Numbered from the stretch's first letter, positions 32,993 through 42,763 are shown. The stretch: 64,000 nt of DNA from Arthrobacter sp. NicSoilB8 (GCF_019977355.1 NZ_AP024655.1:620001-684000); one strand, 5' to 3'. Translations and numbers: made by a program. The notes: generated from the sequence alone by a model not told the origin.

Positions 32993-33586
32993 CTACGGGC
33001 GTGCGGCCAGGCCCTGCACGATCAGCCGCCAGACGTCCCGCAGGTCTGACCCGATGGCCGGATCCGCCCATTCCGGCGCGTGCAGCGGGTGGTGGAACCG
33101 TGCTGTCGCATACAGGACGGCGCGGCCGGCGGTGACCGGATCCGCGACGGAAAACTCGCCCCCGCGGACGCCGTCGGCAATGATTTCCGTGAGCTGGGCT
33201 GCAAGATGCCCAACGTGGACCGCGACGACTTCCCGGGCCTCGGTGGTCAGCTGGCTGAACGTGGCAAACAGCTCGGGATCGTTCAGCGCCATGCCCTGCT
33301 TGATGGCCGCGAGCCGTTCCAGCCAGCGGAGCAGGCGTTCCGCGGCCGGGCCGTCTGTATCCCGGGCCGGATCCAGCGGATCCGCGAGCCGGTCCAGCCA
33401 GCGCCGGGCCACCGCGTCCCGCAGCGCCACCTTCGTGGGGAAGTGCCGGTACACGCTGCCGTGGCTGACGCCGAGGGCCTTCGCGACGTCCACAACGGTG
33501 GCCTTGGCCGGCCCGAAGCGCCGCAGCACGTCTTCCGCGGCGTCGAGGATGCGCTCTTCCGTCAGGACGACGGCGGCAGGGCTCAC
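32993..33586 (-). CDS. TetR-family transcriptional regulator (TetR-2)
   Basis: A 197-aa regulator. HTH EERILDAAEDVLRRFGPAKATVVDVAKALGVSHGSVYRHFPTKVALRDAVARRWLDRL at residues 10-67, and a C-terminal domain of the YbiH/TetR_C type (LTTEAREVVAVHVGHLAAQLTEIIADGV). The GTG start overlaps the TGA of the aldo/keto reductase (GTGA), so the two form an operon with the regulator last. It probably controls the reductase promoter, where a CTGACA...TGTCAG inverted repeat lies. Confidence 0.85.
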   Translation of the reverse strand: MSPAAVVLTEERILDAAEDVLRRFGPAKATVVDVAKALGVSHGSVYRHFPTKVALRDAVARRWLDRLADPLDPARDTDGPAAERLLRWLERLAAIKQGMALNDPELFATFSQLTTEAREVVAVHVGHLAAQLTEIIADGVRGGEFSVADPVTAGRAVLYATARFHHPLHAPEWADPAIGSDLRDVWRLIVQGLAARP

Positions 33587-34599
33587 CGGCGTTCGCTGTC
33601 GAGCATGGCCATCTGGCCGGCGTCATAGCGCGTGCCCGCGGCGGCGCCGGCCGGGACGGCGGCCTCGATCTCCGCAAGGTCCGCGCCGGAGAGAAGAAGG
33701 CCGGCTGCGCCGAGCGATTCGGTGAGCCGCTCGCGCCGGCGGGCGCCGACGAGGGGGACGATGTCCTCGCCGCGGGACAGGATCCAGGCGATGGCGAGCT
33801 GGGCGACGGTGGCTCCCTTGCGGTCCGCGATGGCGCGCAGCCGTTCGACGAGTTCGAGGTTGCGCTGCAGGTTCTCGCCGGAGAAGCGGGGGAGGCGGGC
33901 CCGGAAGTCGCGCCGGTTCCCGGTTCCGGCGGCGGGCCAGTGGCCCGACACCAGGCCGCGGGACAGCACGCCGTAGGCGGTGATGCCCACACCGAGCTCG
34001 CGGGCCGTCGGCAGTATGTCCTGCTCGATGCCGCGGGAGACGAGGGAGTACTCGATCTGGAGGTCCGAGACCGGGTGGACGGCGTTGGCGCGGCGCAGGG
34101 TATCCGCACCCACCTCGGAGAGGCCGATGTGGCGGATGAGGCCCTGCTTCACGAGTTCGGCCAGTGCGCCCATGGTTTCCTCGACCGGGACGGCAGGATC
34201 CAGGCGGGCCGGCCGGTAGATGTCGACGTAATCGGTGCCGAGGCGCCTCAGGGTATAGGCCAGGAAGTTCTTGATGGCGGCGGGCCGGGTGTCCACGCCG
34301 TTCCATCCTCCGCGGGCGTCGCGCAGGACGCCGAATTTCACGCTGATCTGGGCGCTCTCGCGGCGGCGGCCGCGGATGGCGTCACGCAGCAGCATTTCGT
34401 TGTGTCCCATGCCGTAGAAGTCCCCGGTGTCCAGCAGGGTCGCGCCGGCATCGAGGGCGGCCTGGATCGTGGCGACACTCTCGGCGTCGTCCGCGGGGCC
34501 GTAAAGATCGGACATGCCCATCAGTCCGAGGCCGATGGGGGCGGTGGTGGGGCCCGTGGAGCCCAGGGTGCGGGGGGTGCCGAGGGTGGGGGTTGTCAT
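33583..34599 (-). CDS. Aldo/keto reductase
   Basis: A 338-aa NADPH-dependent reductase with a TIM barrel of the AKR superfamily. IGLGLMGMSDLYG near residue 20, the catalytic Asp and Tyr in LLDTGDFYGMGHNE, and a lysine in ISVKFG are seen. The usual HYPxR segment is replaced by the diverged YRPARLDPAVPVEETM, so the canonical active-site His is absent at that position. C-terminal cofactor segment: VPLVGARRRERLTESLG. The start is ATG 34599. It is first in an operon with TetR-2. The substrate is unknown, possibly a reactive carbonyl. Confidence 0.85.
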   Translation of the reverse strand: MTTPTLGTPRTLGSTGPTTAPIGLGLMGMSDLYGPADDAESVATIQAALDAGATLLDTGDFYGMGHNEMLLRDAIRGRRRESAQISVKFGVLRDARGGWNGVDTRPAAIKNFLAYTLRRLGTDYVDIYRPARLDPAVPVEETMGALAELVKQGLIRHIGLSEVGADTLRRANAVHPVSDLQIEYSLVSRGIEQDILPTARELGVGITAYGVLSRGLVSGHWPAAGTGNRRDFRARLPRFSGENLQRNLELVERLRAIADRKGATVAQLAIAWILSRGEDIVPLVGARRRERLTESLGAAGLLLSGADLAEIEAAVPAGAAAGTRYDAGQMAMLDSERR

Positions 34600-34621
34600 G
34601 GAATGAGCGTACAACAATCAA

Positions 34622-34645
34622 CTGACAGATTTCAAACTTTGTCAG
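34622..34645. promoter_or_regulatory. Inverted repeat at the aldo/keto reductase promoter
   Basis: CTGACA (34622-34627) and TGTCAG (34640-34645) form an inverted repeat about 25-45 bases upstream of the reductase ATG, in an AT-richer patch. The position fits an operator for TetR-2, encoded at the end of the same operon. It differs in sequence from the TetR-1 sites, which lie 45 bases further toward the divergent gene. Confidence 0.4.
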
Positions 34646-34688
34646 CCATTGCTTTGCTCGTGCCGCGGCAGCAGGCCTCCTGTTGTCG

Positions 34689-34739
34689 TAGACAGACCTG
34701 TCTGATAGCGTCGTGTTCACACATAGACGAACCTGTCTA
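34689..34739 (+). promoter_or_regulatory. Two TetR-1-type operators before the F420/NADP oxidoreductase
   Basis: TAGACAGACCTGTCTG (34689-34704) and TAGACGAACCTGTCTA (34724-34739) match the dyad at the TetR-1 promoter. They flank the likely promoter of the oxidoreductase gene, whose ATG is at 34766. The two dyads are 35 bases apart centre to centre. Confidence 0.65.
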
Positions 34740-34765
34740 CTCCACTGACTTGGGATGAGGAAGCC

Positions 34766-35446
34766 ATGAAGATTGCAGTACTGGGAACCGGAATGGTGGG
34801 GCGCACGATTGCCGGCGCGCTGACAGGCCTGGGCCACGACGTCGTGATCGGCACCCGCGACCCGAAGGCAACGCTGGCCCGGACCGAGCCGGACATGATG
34901 GGCACCGCGCCGTTCGCCCAGTGGCACGCCGCGAACCCCGGAGTCGGCGTCGCCGCCTTTGCCGACGCCGCGGCCGGCGCCGAACTGATCGTCAACGCCA
35001 CAAACGGCGGGGGCTCCCTGGCTGCGCTGTCCGCAGCAGGCTCCGGGAACCTGGCCGGCAAGGTCATCCTGGACATCGCCAACCCGCTGGACTTCTCGCA
35101 CGGCATGCCGCCGACGCTGAACCCGGTGAACACGGACAGCCTGGGCGAGCAGATCCAGCGGGCCTTCCCGGAGGCCCGCGTGGTGAAGGCCCTCAACACC
35201 ATGAATGCCTCCGTGATGGTGGATCCGGCGCGGGTGGCCGGCGGCGACCACTCCGTGTTCGTCTCCGGAAACGACGCCGACGCCAAGGCGGCAGTGACGG
35301 ACCTCCTCAAGGGCTTCGGCCACCGCGACGTGATCGACCTCGGCGACATCACCAGTGCCCGCGGCCCGGAAATGCTCCTGCCGATCTGGCTGCGGCTCTG
35401 GGGTGCGCTGGGCACTGGCGACTTCAACTTCAAGATCGCCCGCTAG
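34766..35446 (+). CDS. NADPH-dependent F420 reductase-like NAD(P)-binding protein
   Basis: A 226-aa Rossmann protein. GTGMVGRTIAGAL at residues 7-19 is the dinucleotide motif, and GTRDPKAT follows at the end of the second strand. KVILDIANPLDFSHGMPP and RVVKALNTMNASVMVDP are typical of the F420:NADP+ oxidoreductase-like family. Many relatives do not use F420, so a general NADPH reductase role is possible. The upstream region carries two 16-bp operators like that of TetR-1. A 66-bp palindrome nine bases after the stop may act as terminator. Confidence 0.82.
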   Translation: MKIAVLGTGMVGRTIAGALTGLGHDVVIGTRDPKATLARTEPDMMGTAPFAQWHAANPGVGVAAFADAAAGAELIVNATNGGGSLAALSAAGSGNLAGKVILDIANPLDFSHGMPPTLNPVNTDSLGEQIQRAFPEARVVKALNTMNASVMVDPARVAGGDHSVFVSGNDADAKAAVTDLLKGFGHRDVIDLGDITSARGPEMLLPIWLRLWGALGTGDFNFKIAR

Positions 35447-35454
35447 CGCCTTCA

Positions 35455-35520
35455 CCCGACTGACTCGCAGCAGGGGCCGTTTTAAGCGCCCAAAACGGCC
35501 CCTGCTGCGAGTTAGTTGGG
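35455..35520. repeat. 66-bp palindromic repeat, copy 2
   Basis: Same length and sequence as the repeat at 32219-32284, except for a few substitutions. The arms begin CCCGACTGACTCGCAGCAGG and end CTGCTGCGAGTTAGTTGGG, around AAGCGCCC. It follows the F420-type oxidoreductase stop and precedes the ppc promoter region. Besides possible termination, it is a dispersed palindromic element, a second family distinct from the REP-like palindromes in the IS island. Confidence 0.8.
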
Positions 35521-35718
35521 AATCGGGGCGGTGGACCGGGGGCGGGGCGGGACGGCGCGGCGGGGGCCAACCACCTGGCCCACGATCCGGGCCTCACTAT
35601 CTGAGACGGAATTCCGGCCGGGAGCGCCTGCGGGTAACATCCCATGGGAAGAAGTAATCCGGCTCACAGTATCCAGCGCAGTGTACGAGCCACGTCGAAC
35701 CCTCGAAAGATAGTTTCC

Positions 35719-38532
35719 ATGGCTGACACTGCAATGCATTCCGACACCGATCTTGCCGCCGAACTCCGGGCTGATGTCCGCCGCGTCTCCACGCTCCTCG
35801 GCGAATCCCTCGTCCGCCAGCACGGGCCGGAACTCCTGGACCTCGTCGAGCAGGTGCGCCTGCTGACCAAGGAATCCAAGGAGGCCGCCCGGGGCGGGGC
35901 CGACGCCACGGGTCCGTGGAGCTCCTACGACGTCGTCGCCCAGGTCCGGGAACTGCTCGGCTCCCTGCCGCTCGAGCAGGCCACGGACCTGGTCCGCGCC
36001 TTCGCGTTCTACTTCCACCTGGCCAATGCCGCCGAGCAGGTCCACCGGGTCCGCGGGCTGCGCACCCGGCAGGAGAAGGACGGCTGGCTCGCCAAGGCCG
36101 TCGAGGAGATCGCGGACCAGGCCGGCAACTCCGTGCTGCAGGAAGTCGTCAACGAGCTCGACGTCCGGCCCATTTTCACCGCCCACCCCACCGAGGCCTC
36201 GCGCCGCTCGGTGCTGGACAAGATCCGCCGGCTCTCGGACATCCTCTCCGAGTCGACGGCGGAAGGCACCTCCGCGCGCCGCCGCCAGGACCGCCACCTG
36301 GCCGAAGTGATCGACCAGATGTGGCAGACGGACGAGCTCCGCCAGGTCCGGCCCACCCCCGTGGACGAGGCCCGCAACGCCATCTACTACCTCACCGGGA
36401 TCCTCAGCGACGCCATGCCGGAAATGCTCTCGGACCTGTCCGAGCTGCTCGCCGAGCACGGCGTCACCCTGTCGTCGCAGAAGGCGCCGATCCGCTTCGG
36501 TTCGTGGATCGGCGGCGACCGGGACGGCAACCCCAATGTCACCGCCGCGGTGACCCGCGAAATCCTCCAGATCCAGAACCAGCACGCCGTGCGGATCAGC
36601 ATCGGCCTGATCGACGGACTCATCTCCATCCTGTCCAACTCGACCGCGCTGGCCGGGGCGGACCAGGAACTCCTGGACTCGATCGACGTCGACCTCAAGA
36701 ACCTGCCGGGCCTGGACCGCCGGGTCCTCGAGCTGAACGCGCAGGAGCCGTACCGGCTCAAGCTCACCTGCATCAAGGCCAAGCTGATCAACACCGGCCG
36801 GCGGGTTGCGGCCGGTTCCGCGCACGAGCCCGGCCGCGACTACACCGCCACCGCGGAGCTCCTCGCCGAGCTCGGCCTGCTGGAACGGTCGCTGCGGAAC
36901 CACCACGCCGCGCTTGCCGCCGACGGCGCCCTGTCCCGGGTCCGCCGCGCCATCGCCTCCTTCGGCCTGCACCTGGCCACCCTGGACATCCGCGAGCACG
37001 CCGACCACCACCATGACGCCGTCGGGCAGCTCATGGACCGCCTCGGCGGCCCCGGCGTCCGGTACGCGGAACTCAGCCGCGCCGAGCGGCTCGAGGTGCT
37101 GGGCTCCGAGCTCGCGTCCCGGCGCCCGCTCTCCGGCCACCCGATCAAGCTCGACGGCGTCGCCGACGGCACGTACGACGTCTTCCGGGAGATCCGGCGT
37201 GCCCTGCGCACCTACGGCCCCGACGTGATCGAGACCTACATCATCTCCATGACCCGCGGCGCGGACGACGTTCTGGCCGCGGCCGTGCTGGCCCGCGAGG
37301 CCGGCCTGGTAAGCCTCTTCGGCGAGGCGCCCTACGCCAAGATCGGCTTCGCGCCGCTGCTGGAGACCGTGGACGAGCTCCGTGCCTCGGCCGAGATCGT
37401 GGACCGGCTGCTCTCGGATTCGTCCTACCGCGAACTGGTCCGGCTGCGCGGCGACGTGCAGGAAATTATGCTCGGCTACTCGGACTCCAACAAGGAATCC
37501 GGTGTCATGACGAGCCAGTGGGAAATCTACAAGACCCAGCGCAAACTCCGGGACGTGGCCGCGAAGCACGGCGTCCGCGTGCGCCTCTTCCACGGCCGCG
37601 GCGGCTCCGTGGGCCGCGGCGGCGGACCGACCTACGACGCCATCATGGCCCAGCCCAACGGCGTGCTCGAGGGAGAGATCAAGTTCACCGAGCAGGGCGA
37701 GGTCATCTCGGACAAGTACTCCCTGCCCGAGCTGGCCCGCGAGAACCTGGAGCTATCGCTCGCCGCGGTGCTCCAGGGCTCGGCGCTGCACCGTGCGCCG
37801 CGCACTTCGGAGGACCAGCGCGTGCGCTACGGGCACGTCATGGAAATCGTCTCCGACGCCGCGTTTGCCCGCTACCGCACGCTGATCGAAGACCCCGACC
37901 TGCCCGCCTACTTCATGGCCTCCACACCGGTGGAGCAGCTGGGGTCCCTGAACATCGGCTCGCGTCCGTCCAAGCGGCCCGATTCCGGCGCCGGACTTGA
38001 AGGCCTCCGGGCCATCCCATGGGTGTTCGGCTGGACGCAGTCACGGCAGATCGTTCCGGGCTGGTTCGGTGTGGGCTCCGGCCTCAAGGCCGCGCGTGAG
38101 GCCGGAAATTCGGCCCAGCTCAAGGAAATGATCGAGGGCTGGCACTTCTTCCGTTCGGTGCTCTCCAACGTGGAGATGACGCTGGCGAAGACGGACATGG
38201 ACATCGCCGGCTATTACGTCTCCACCCTGGTTCCGGAGGAGCTGCACCACCTGTTCCGTGCCATCCGGGCCGAGTACGAGCTCACCGTCGCGGAGATCCA
38301 GAACCTCACCGGCGAGCACGTGATCCTCGACGCCCAGCCCACCCTGAAGCGCTCCCTGGAGATCCGCGACCAGTACCTCGACCCCATCAGCTACCTGCAG
38401 GTGGAACTGTTGCGCCGCGTCCGGGCCGAGGCCGGGGCGAGCATCTCCGGCGCGGAGATCGACGAGCGTCTCCAGCGAGCCATGCTCATCACCGTCAACG
38501 GCGTCGCCGCCGGGCTGCGCAACACCGGCTAG
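35719..38532 (+). CDS. ppc: Phosphoenolpyruvate carboxylase
   Basis: A 937-aa enzyme converting PEP and bicarbonate to oxaloacetate, the anaplerotic supply for the TCA cycle. Catalytic segments: [17 protein letters not shown] (the essential His), the glycine-rich [24 protein letters not shown] and the C-terminal [19 protein letters not shown]. Full length for a bacterial PEPC. The ATG at 35719 lies where the family begins; the longer frame adds no homology. The upstream 270 bases contain a 66-bp palindrome and the presumed promoter. Its TAG shares the tetranucleotide CTAG (38529-38532) with the stop of the convergent ABC ATPase gene. Confidence 0.97.
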   Translation: MADTAMHSDTDLAAELRADVRRVSTLLGESLVRQHGPELLDLVEQVRLLTKESKEAARGGADATGPWSSYDVVAQVRELLGSLPLEQATDLVRAFAFYFHLANAAEQVHRVRGLRTRQEKDGWLAKAVEEIADQAGNSVLQEVVNELDVRPIFTAHPTEASRRSVLDKIRRLSDILSESTAEGTSARRRQDRHLAEVIDQMWQTDELRQVRPTPVDEARNAIYYLTGILSDAMPEMLSDLSELLAEHGVTLSSQKAPIRFGSWIGGDRDGNPNVTAAVTREILQIQNQHAVRISIGLIDGLISILSNSTALAGADQELLDSIDVDLKNLPGLDRRVLELNAQEPYRLKLTCIKAKLINTGRRVAAGSAHEPGRDYTATAELLAELGLLERSLRNHHAALAADGALSRVRRAIASFGLHLATLDIREHADHHHDAVGQLMDRLGGPGVRYAELSRAERLEVLGSELASRRPLSGHPIKLDGVADGTYDVFREIRRALRTYGPDVIETYIISMTRGADDVLAAAVLAREAGLVSLFGEAPYAKIGFAPLLETVDELRASAEIVDRLLSDSSYRELVRLRGDVQEIMLGYSDSNKESGVMTSQWEIYKTQRKLRDVAAKHGVRVRLFHGRGGSVGRGGGPTYDAIMAQPNGVLEGEIKFTEQGEVISDKYSLPELARENLELSLAAVLQGSALHRAPRTSEDQRVRYGHVMEIVSDAAFARYRTLIEDPDLPAYFMASTPVEQLGSLNIGSRPSKRPDSGAGLEGLRAIPWVFGWTQSRQIVPGWFGVGSGLKAAREAGNSAQLKEMIEGWHFFRSVLSNVEMTLAKTDMDIAGYYVSTLVPEELHHLFRAIRAEYELTVAEIQNLTGEHVILDAQPTLKRSLEIRDQYLDPISYLQVELLRRVRAEAGASISGAEIDERLQRAMLITVNGVAAGLRNTG

Positions 38533-39317
38533 GACGCCCCGTCCCGGGACTCCTTGCGACGGGGCTCCCCGTCCCGGGACTCGCCGTACGGCACCACGAT
38601 CGTGCGGCGGGCCGTGCCGTCGTCGTAATAGGGGAGCGTCCGGACCGGGACGTCGTAAAGATCCGTGAGCGCCGGGTCGGTGAGCAGTTCCTCGGCCGGC
38701 CCGGTGCGTGCGCTGCCGCGGCCCAGCAGGACCGCGCGGTCGGCCAGAGACAAGGCGTGGTCAGGGTGGTGCGTGCTCAGCAGCAGGGCCATGCCGTCGG
38801 CCATCAGACCGCGCAAGAGTGACAGGACCCGCACCTGGTTCTTAAGATCCAGGCCTGTGGCGGGCTCGTCCAGCACCAGCACCGGGCAGCCGGTGGCGAT
38901 GGCCCGCGCGATCAGGACCAGTTGCTGTTCGCCGCCGCTCAGGGTGGGGAAGCGGCGGCTCCAAAGCCTGTCGACGCCCACCTTCTCCATGGCCTCCATG
39001 GCGGCGGCCCGGTCCGCGGCGCCCGGCGTGCGGAAGATTCCCACGTGCCGGGCCCTCCCCATCAGCACCATGTCCAAGGCGCTGTAGCCAAATGCGCTGC
39101 CGCGGGCCTGCGGCACGTACCCCGCGCCGTCCGCCCGCCGGACTGTTCCCTCTGCCGGCTCGAGCAGCCCGGCTGCGCACCGGACCAGTGTTGTCTTGCC
39201 GCTCCCGTTGGGGCCGAGCACCGCGGTTGCCGTGCCGGGCAGCACCTGGAAAGTGACATCCCGGAACACCCACGCCTGCCGGGCATAGCCAAAGCCCACG
39301 CGGTCCAGCTCAAGCAC
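38529..39317 (-). CDS. FecE/BtuD-type ABC ATPase (metal-chelate import)
   Basis: A 262-aa ATPase with Walker [12 protein letters not shown], signature [14 protein letters not shown], Walker [13 protein letters not shown] and the His of STHHPDH. This is the organisation of ATPases that pair with FecCD permeases. The start is GTG 39317, overlapping the last codons of the permease by eight bases. The C-terminus carries a duplicated [17 protein letters not shown]. It is the third gene of an importer operon next to the hydrogenase locus. The substrate is probably a metal chelate. Confidence 0.82.
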   Translation of the reverse strand: MLELDRVGFGYARQAWVFRDVTFQVLPGTATAVLGPNGSGKTTLVRCAAGLLEPAEGTVRRADGAGYVPQARGSAFGYSALDMVLMGRARHVGIFRTPGAADRAAAMEAMEKVGVDRLWSRRFPTLSGGEQQLVLIARAIATGCPVLVLDEPATGLDLKNQVRVLSLLRGLMADGMALLLSTHHPDHALSLADRAVLLGRGSARTGPAEELLTDPALTDLYDVPVRTLPYYDDGTARRTIVVPYGESRDGEPRRKESRDGAS

Positions 39318-40416
39318 TTTCCCAGATCCTTTCCCGGTTCCGGCGCAGGAGCACGAAGAACACGGGGGCGCCGATGAGGGCGGTGAGGACCCCCAGCGGG
39401 ATCTCACCCGCCGTCACCGTGCGGGCCAGGGTGTCCACGAGCACGATGTAGGCGCCGCCCAGGAGGAAGGATACGGGCAGGAGCACACGGTGGTCCGGGC
39501 CCACCCACATCCTCGCCAGGTGCGGCACCACCAGGCCAACCCAGCTGACCGCGCCGCTGACGGCCACCGCGCCGGCCACAATGAGTGCCACAGCCAGCAA
39601 CACCACCCAGCGCAACGGCCTCGGTCTGAGGCCCAGCGCCGCCGCATCCTCGTCGCCGAGGGAGAGCACGTTGAGCCGCCAGCGCAGCAGCAGAAGCGCG
39701 ACGGCGCCGCCCAGGACGGGGATGAGCGCGACGGCGACTTTCGCGTACGTCGCCGTCGCCACGCTCCCGAGCAGCCAGAAGACAATGGCAGGCAAGGTGG
39801 TGTTCGGATCCGCGATGTAGGTCACCAAGGCCACCAAGGCCGAGAAGAACGAGCCTGTGACCACCCCGCCGAGAACAATCATGAGCATCGGCGTCCCGCC
39901 GCGCCCCGAGGTGATCAGGAACAGCAGTCCAAGGGCCACTAGGCCAAAGGCAAAGGAGCCGGCCACCAGCATGAATGTGCCCAGCCCGAGCAGCAGTGCA
40001 AGGGCGCCGCCGAAGGACGCGCCGGCGGACACGCCGATGATCTCCGGGCTGACCAGCGGGTTGCGGAAGATGGCCTGGAGCGCGGCACCGCCGATCGCCA
40101 GGCCGCCGCCCACCAGCAGGGCCAGCAGGATCCGCGGCATCCGCACCAGCAGGACCACATTCTGTTCTGTCTGGCTCGCCTCGACCGGAAAAGGCACAAC
40201 CTGGGCGGCGAGAATCTGGACAACGTGCCCAAGCGGCACGTTGAACCGGCCCACGGCAAGCGCCACGAGCCCGACGGCGGCCAGCATCATGGCCGCGACG
40301 ACTACGGGTCCGAGGACCGCCGTGGCGCCCGCCCGCTCCGGCCTGCCGTGCCGGCCGGCTTCCCGAGGAGCCCGCGGACGGCGGGTCAGTTTCGCTGAGC
40401 TGGCTTCATCCAGCAT
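39310..40416 (-). CDS. FecCD-family ABC permease
   Basis: A 368-aa membrane protein with about ten helices. FecCD signatures are VRMPRILLALLVGGGLAIGGAALQAIFRNPLVSPEIIGVSAGASFGGALA and the C-terminal SWVGLVVPHLARMWVGPDHR. It translocates siderophores, cobalamin, heme or nickel chelates with the adjacent binding protein and ATPase. The ATG at 40416 lies inside the end of the binding-protein gene (11-base overlap), so it is translationally coupled. Confidence 0.87.
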   Translation of the reverse strand: MLDEASSAKLTRRPRAPREAGRHGRPERAGATAVLGPVVVAAMMLAAVGLVALAVGRFNVPLGHVVQILAAQVVPFPVEASQTEQNVVLLVRMPRILLALLVGGGLAIGGAALQAIFRNPLVSPEIIGVSAGASFGGALALLLGLGTFMLVAGSFAFGLVALGLLFLITSGRGGTPMLMIVLGGVVTGSFFSALVALVTYIADPNTTLPAIVFWLLGSVATATYAKVAVALIPVLGGAVALLLLRWRLNVLSLGDEDAAALGLRPRPLRWVVLLAVALIVAGAVAVSGAVSWVGLVVPHLARMWVGPDHRVLLPVSFLLGGAYIVLVDTLARTVTAGEIPLGVLTALIGAPVFFVLLRRNRERIWESA

Positions 40417-41554
40417 TGAATTGTTGGTAGTCGGCGGAGCCGCTGTTCCCGGAGGTCCAGAGGATCTTGTCCAGCTCTTCCGGCGTGGGCTCGTGGTTGT
40501 AGAGGAACCGGAAGTATTCTGTGACTTTTCCGCGCAGCCCTGATCGTGCCTCGGGGAACGCGATGCTGGAAAGCCAATGCCACATGAGGGGCGACTCCTG
40601 GCCGGGAGGATCCCACCGGTAGCCACCAAGCGGCACTTTGTAGACCCGCCGCGAGCGAACCGCGGAGATGTTCTGCCAGACCGGGTCCGAGTAGATGTCC
40701 TGCGGCATCGCGTTGTCGAAGTTGCCGAGCAGGATTACCTCGGGATCCCACCGGAGGACCTGCTCCACGTCCAGGCCAACCATGCCGGCGCCCGGCAGCG
40801 GGTCCTGGCCGGTGGCGGGATTGGTGCCGCCGACGAGCTTGATGTAGAAGTCGTTGTACGTGTTGGCCGCGGCGGCTTTCAGCCCGCCCGTAAACCTGTT
40901 GAAATACAGGATGCTGGGGCCGGCGGAACTGCGGCCGGCCGCGTGGGATTTGATCTCCGCGAGCTCTTTGTCGCTCCGCGTCTTGATTTCGGTGGCCCGC
41001 TCCGGTTTTCCCAGCATGGCGGCGAACATGGCGACCCAGGCGTCGACATCCTCCTGCTTGCCGGTGTTTTTCAGACCGATCACTGTCAGTCCGGCGTTCT
41101 CCAGCGGGTCGACCAGCTGGGAATCCGACCATTGGACCACGACGTCGGGATTCAGTGCCCGCACGCTCTCCACGTTGGGGGTGAAGTCCTGGGTGGCGAC
41201 GTCATGCGGCAGCCCCAGCGTCCGGGGGAACATCGTCCCCATGACGCCGTCACGCATCGCGACCCACGATGCGTTGTGCATGGCGCTCAGACGGTCGGCG
41301 CCGCCGTCGACGGCGACCAGCAGCGAGGCTGCAGGCATCGGGATGGTCACCACGCTGGTGACCGGCTTGGCGAACGTGACGGTTTTGCCCCGCTGGTCCG
41401 TGATGCTGATGCTTTCGGAAGCTGCGGGGGCAGTGCCGGAACCGCTGGGGGTCGCTGCCGGGCCGGCGGCTCCGCAGCCGGCGAGGAAGGCTGCGGAACT
41501 TCCCGCCACAAAAACCTGAAGCACGGTGCGGCGGTTGAGATCGTCGTCTCGCAT
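40406..41554 (-). CDS. Metal-chelate ABC transporter substrate-binding lipoprotein
   Basis: A 382-aa protein. The N-terminus DDDLNRRTVLQVFVAGSSAAFLAGCG has a twin-arginine-like motif and a lipobox (LAGC), so it is probably a Tat- or Sec-exported lipoprotein. The mature part is a type-3 periplasmic-binding fold (VTFAKPVTSVVTIPMPAASLLVAVDGGADRLSA, then NPDVVVQWSD). Length and partners fit FecB/BtuF-type proteins. It is adjacent to the [NiFe] hydrogenase cluster, and nickel-chelate uptake is a reasonable inference but is not shown by sequence. It is divergent from the DUF6390-like gene. Confidence 0.8.
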   Translation of the reverse strand: MRDDDLNRRTVLQVFVAGSSAAFLAGCGAAGPAATPSGSGTAPAASESISITDQRGKTVTFAKPVTSVVTIPMPAASLLVAVDGGADRLSAMHNASWVAMRDGVMGTMFPRTLGLPHDVATQDFTPNVESVRALNPDVVVQWSDSQLVDPLENAGLTVIGLKNTGKQEDVDAWVAMFAAMLGKPERATEIKTRSDKELAEIKSHAAGRSSAGPSILYFNRFTGGLKAAAANTYNDFYIKLVGGTNPATGQDPLPGAGMVGLDVEQVLRWDPEVILLGNFDNAMPQDIYSDPVWQNISAVRSRRVYKVPLGGYRWDPPGQESPLMWHWLSSIAFPEARSGLRGKVTEYFRFLYNHEPTPEELDKILWTSGNSGSADYQQFNAG

Positions 41555-41694
41555 GGATTAACCCCCTGCGCGTAGGTTCTTCACAGGATCCGCCCCGCGG
41601 TCATGGCTGTCAACGGCCACCGGGTTCCGGGGCCCTTGTCGGGGCGCGGGGCCGGTGCTACGTTCAAGGAACCTTTGCAGAAGGTGGCCAGGTG

Positions 41695-42474
41695 ATGGTT
41701 GTCGACGGTGCCCAGCTGTTTGTCCGGTATGCCTACCCGCCCAATTCCCGGGGCAGTTGCGGGCCCCCGGACAGTGATGCGCTGCTGCACTACGGCCAGT
41801 CCGGCGTGACAGACCAGGGGCTCCGCGAACTGGCCAGGGGCTTCGCCGGCGCGTGGCCTTATCTGGAGTTAATCGCAGGGTCCAACGGTATAGCAGATCC
41901 GCTCGATGCCAGCGTGGTGGAGGCCTATTGGGTGGGCAACGGTCTTCTGGACTCTGTGGGGATCACCAACATCGGCAATTCCATGGAGGACCGGTTCCGG
42001 GCCCGCACCGGACACCAGTTCCCGCACCTGGTCGAGGGTGTCTTGGCCGGCGGGGTCCCGCACCACAGCTTCCACGTTTTTGAGATCTACCCCTGGCTGG
42101 GCCTGCTCCACGACGACCGCCGCCACGCTACGGCCCTGAACGTCCTGGACCGTTGCCGGATCCGGTGGGGCGAGGTGCTGGCGATCACCGGGGACGAGGC
42201 CGTGGTGCGGTCCCGGCCGCTGGTCTGGGACGGCCTCGCCCTCGCCGTGGGGGAACCTGTCGTGGAAACGGCCAAGTACGCAGTGAACGGAACAGGTTTT
42301 GTGGCCGGGCTGGCCGTCGGCGATGTGGTCTCGCTGCACTGGGACTGGGTGTGTGACAGGCTCTCCCCGCACCAGCTGCAGCGGCTGAAACACTTCACAG
42401 CGCGCCATCTCCACATTGCCAACAATGGCGTCGAACACCGCGGCGCAGCGATCGCCCTTGAACGCCAGGGCTGA
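41695..42474 (+). CDS. DUF6390-like, hydrogenase-associated protein
   Basis: A 259-aa cytosolic protein (FVRYAYPPNSRGSCGPPDSDALLHYG at the start, then PYLELIAGSNGIADPLDASVVEAYWVGN). I recognise it as a family found beside actinobacterial [NiFe]-hydrogenase clusters, usually annotated DUF6390; the function is not known. A conserved Cys in SCGPPDS and several His (HHSFHVFEIYPW, HLHIANNG) could bind metal, but this is speculation. The start is either GTG 41692 or ATG 41695. It is the only plus-strand gene in the cluster and its stop is convergent with hypC, 31 bases away. Confidence 0.65.
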   Translation: MVVDGAQLFVRYAYPPNSRGSCGPPDSDALLHYGQSGVTDQGLRELARGFAGAWPYLELIAGSNGIADPLDASVVEAYWVGNGLLDSVGITNIGNSMEDRFRARTGHQFPHLVEGVLAGGVPHHSFHVFEIYPWLGLLHDDRRHATALNVLDRCRIRWGEVLAITGDEAVVRSRPLVWDGLALAVGEPVVETAKYAVNGTGFVAGLAVGDVVSLHWDWVCDRLSPHQLQRLKHFTARHLHIANNGVEHRGAAIALERQG

Positions 42475-42505
42475 TACCGGTAACGGGCGTCGGCATCCGG
42501 CGCCG

Positions 42506-42763
42506 CTAGCCGGTGTCGTCGTCAAAATCCCTGGGACGGCCCATCAGCTCCAGCCCGCCCATGGCCCGGTCGGCGCCCTCGGAATCGACCTGTTCAAGGG
42601 CGAATCCCATGTGGATGAGCACCCAAGAGCCAGGCTCCGGCGGCCCTTCGTCCAGCAGCCCGATGTTGATCTTCCGCCGCACGCCGGCCACGTCCACCAG
42701 GGCGAGCTGGTTGCCGTAGCCCTCCAGCAGCTCAATGACCTGGCCAGGTATTCCTAGGCACAC
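42506..42763 (-). CDS. hypC: Hydrogenase assembly chaperone HypC
   Basis: An 85-aa chaperone of the HypC/HybG family with the invariant N-terminus MCLGIPGQV, whose Cys2 carries the Fe(CN)2CO intermediate with HypD and then delivers it to the large subunit. VDVAGVRRKINIGLL and GSWVLIHMGFALEQVD follow the OB-like fold. The start is GTG 42763, overlapping the protease gene by ten bases. It is the last gene of the minus-strand hydrogenase operon. HypD, its partner, is not in the window. Confidence 0.93.
   Translation of the reverse strand: MCLGIPGQVIELLEGYGNQLALVDVAGVRRKINIGLLDEGPPEPGSWVLIHMGFALEQVDSEGADRAMGGLELMGRPRDFDDDTG

Noticed and set aside
35512..37593. A 693-codon frame antisense to ppc
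   Set aside because: It mirrors ppc codons, has no recognisable domain, and ppc is certain on the other strand.
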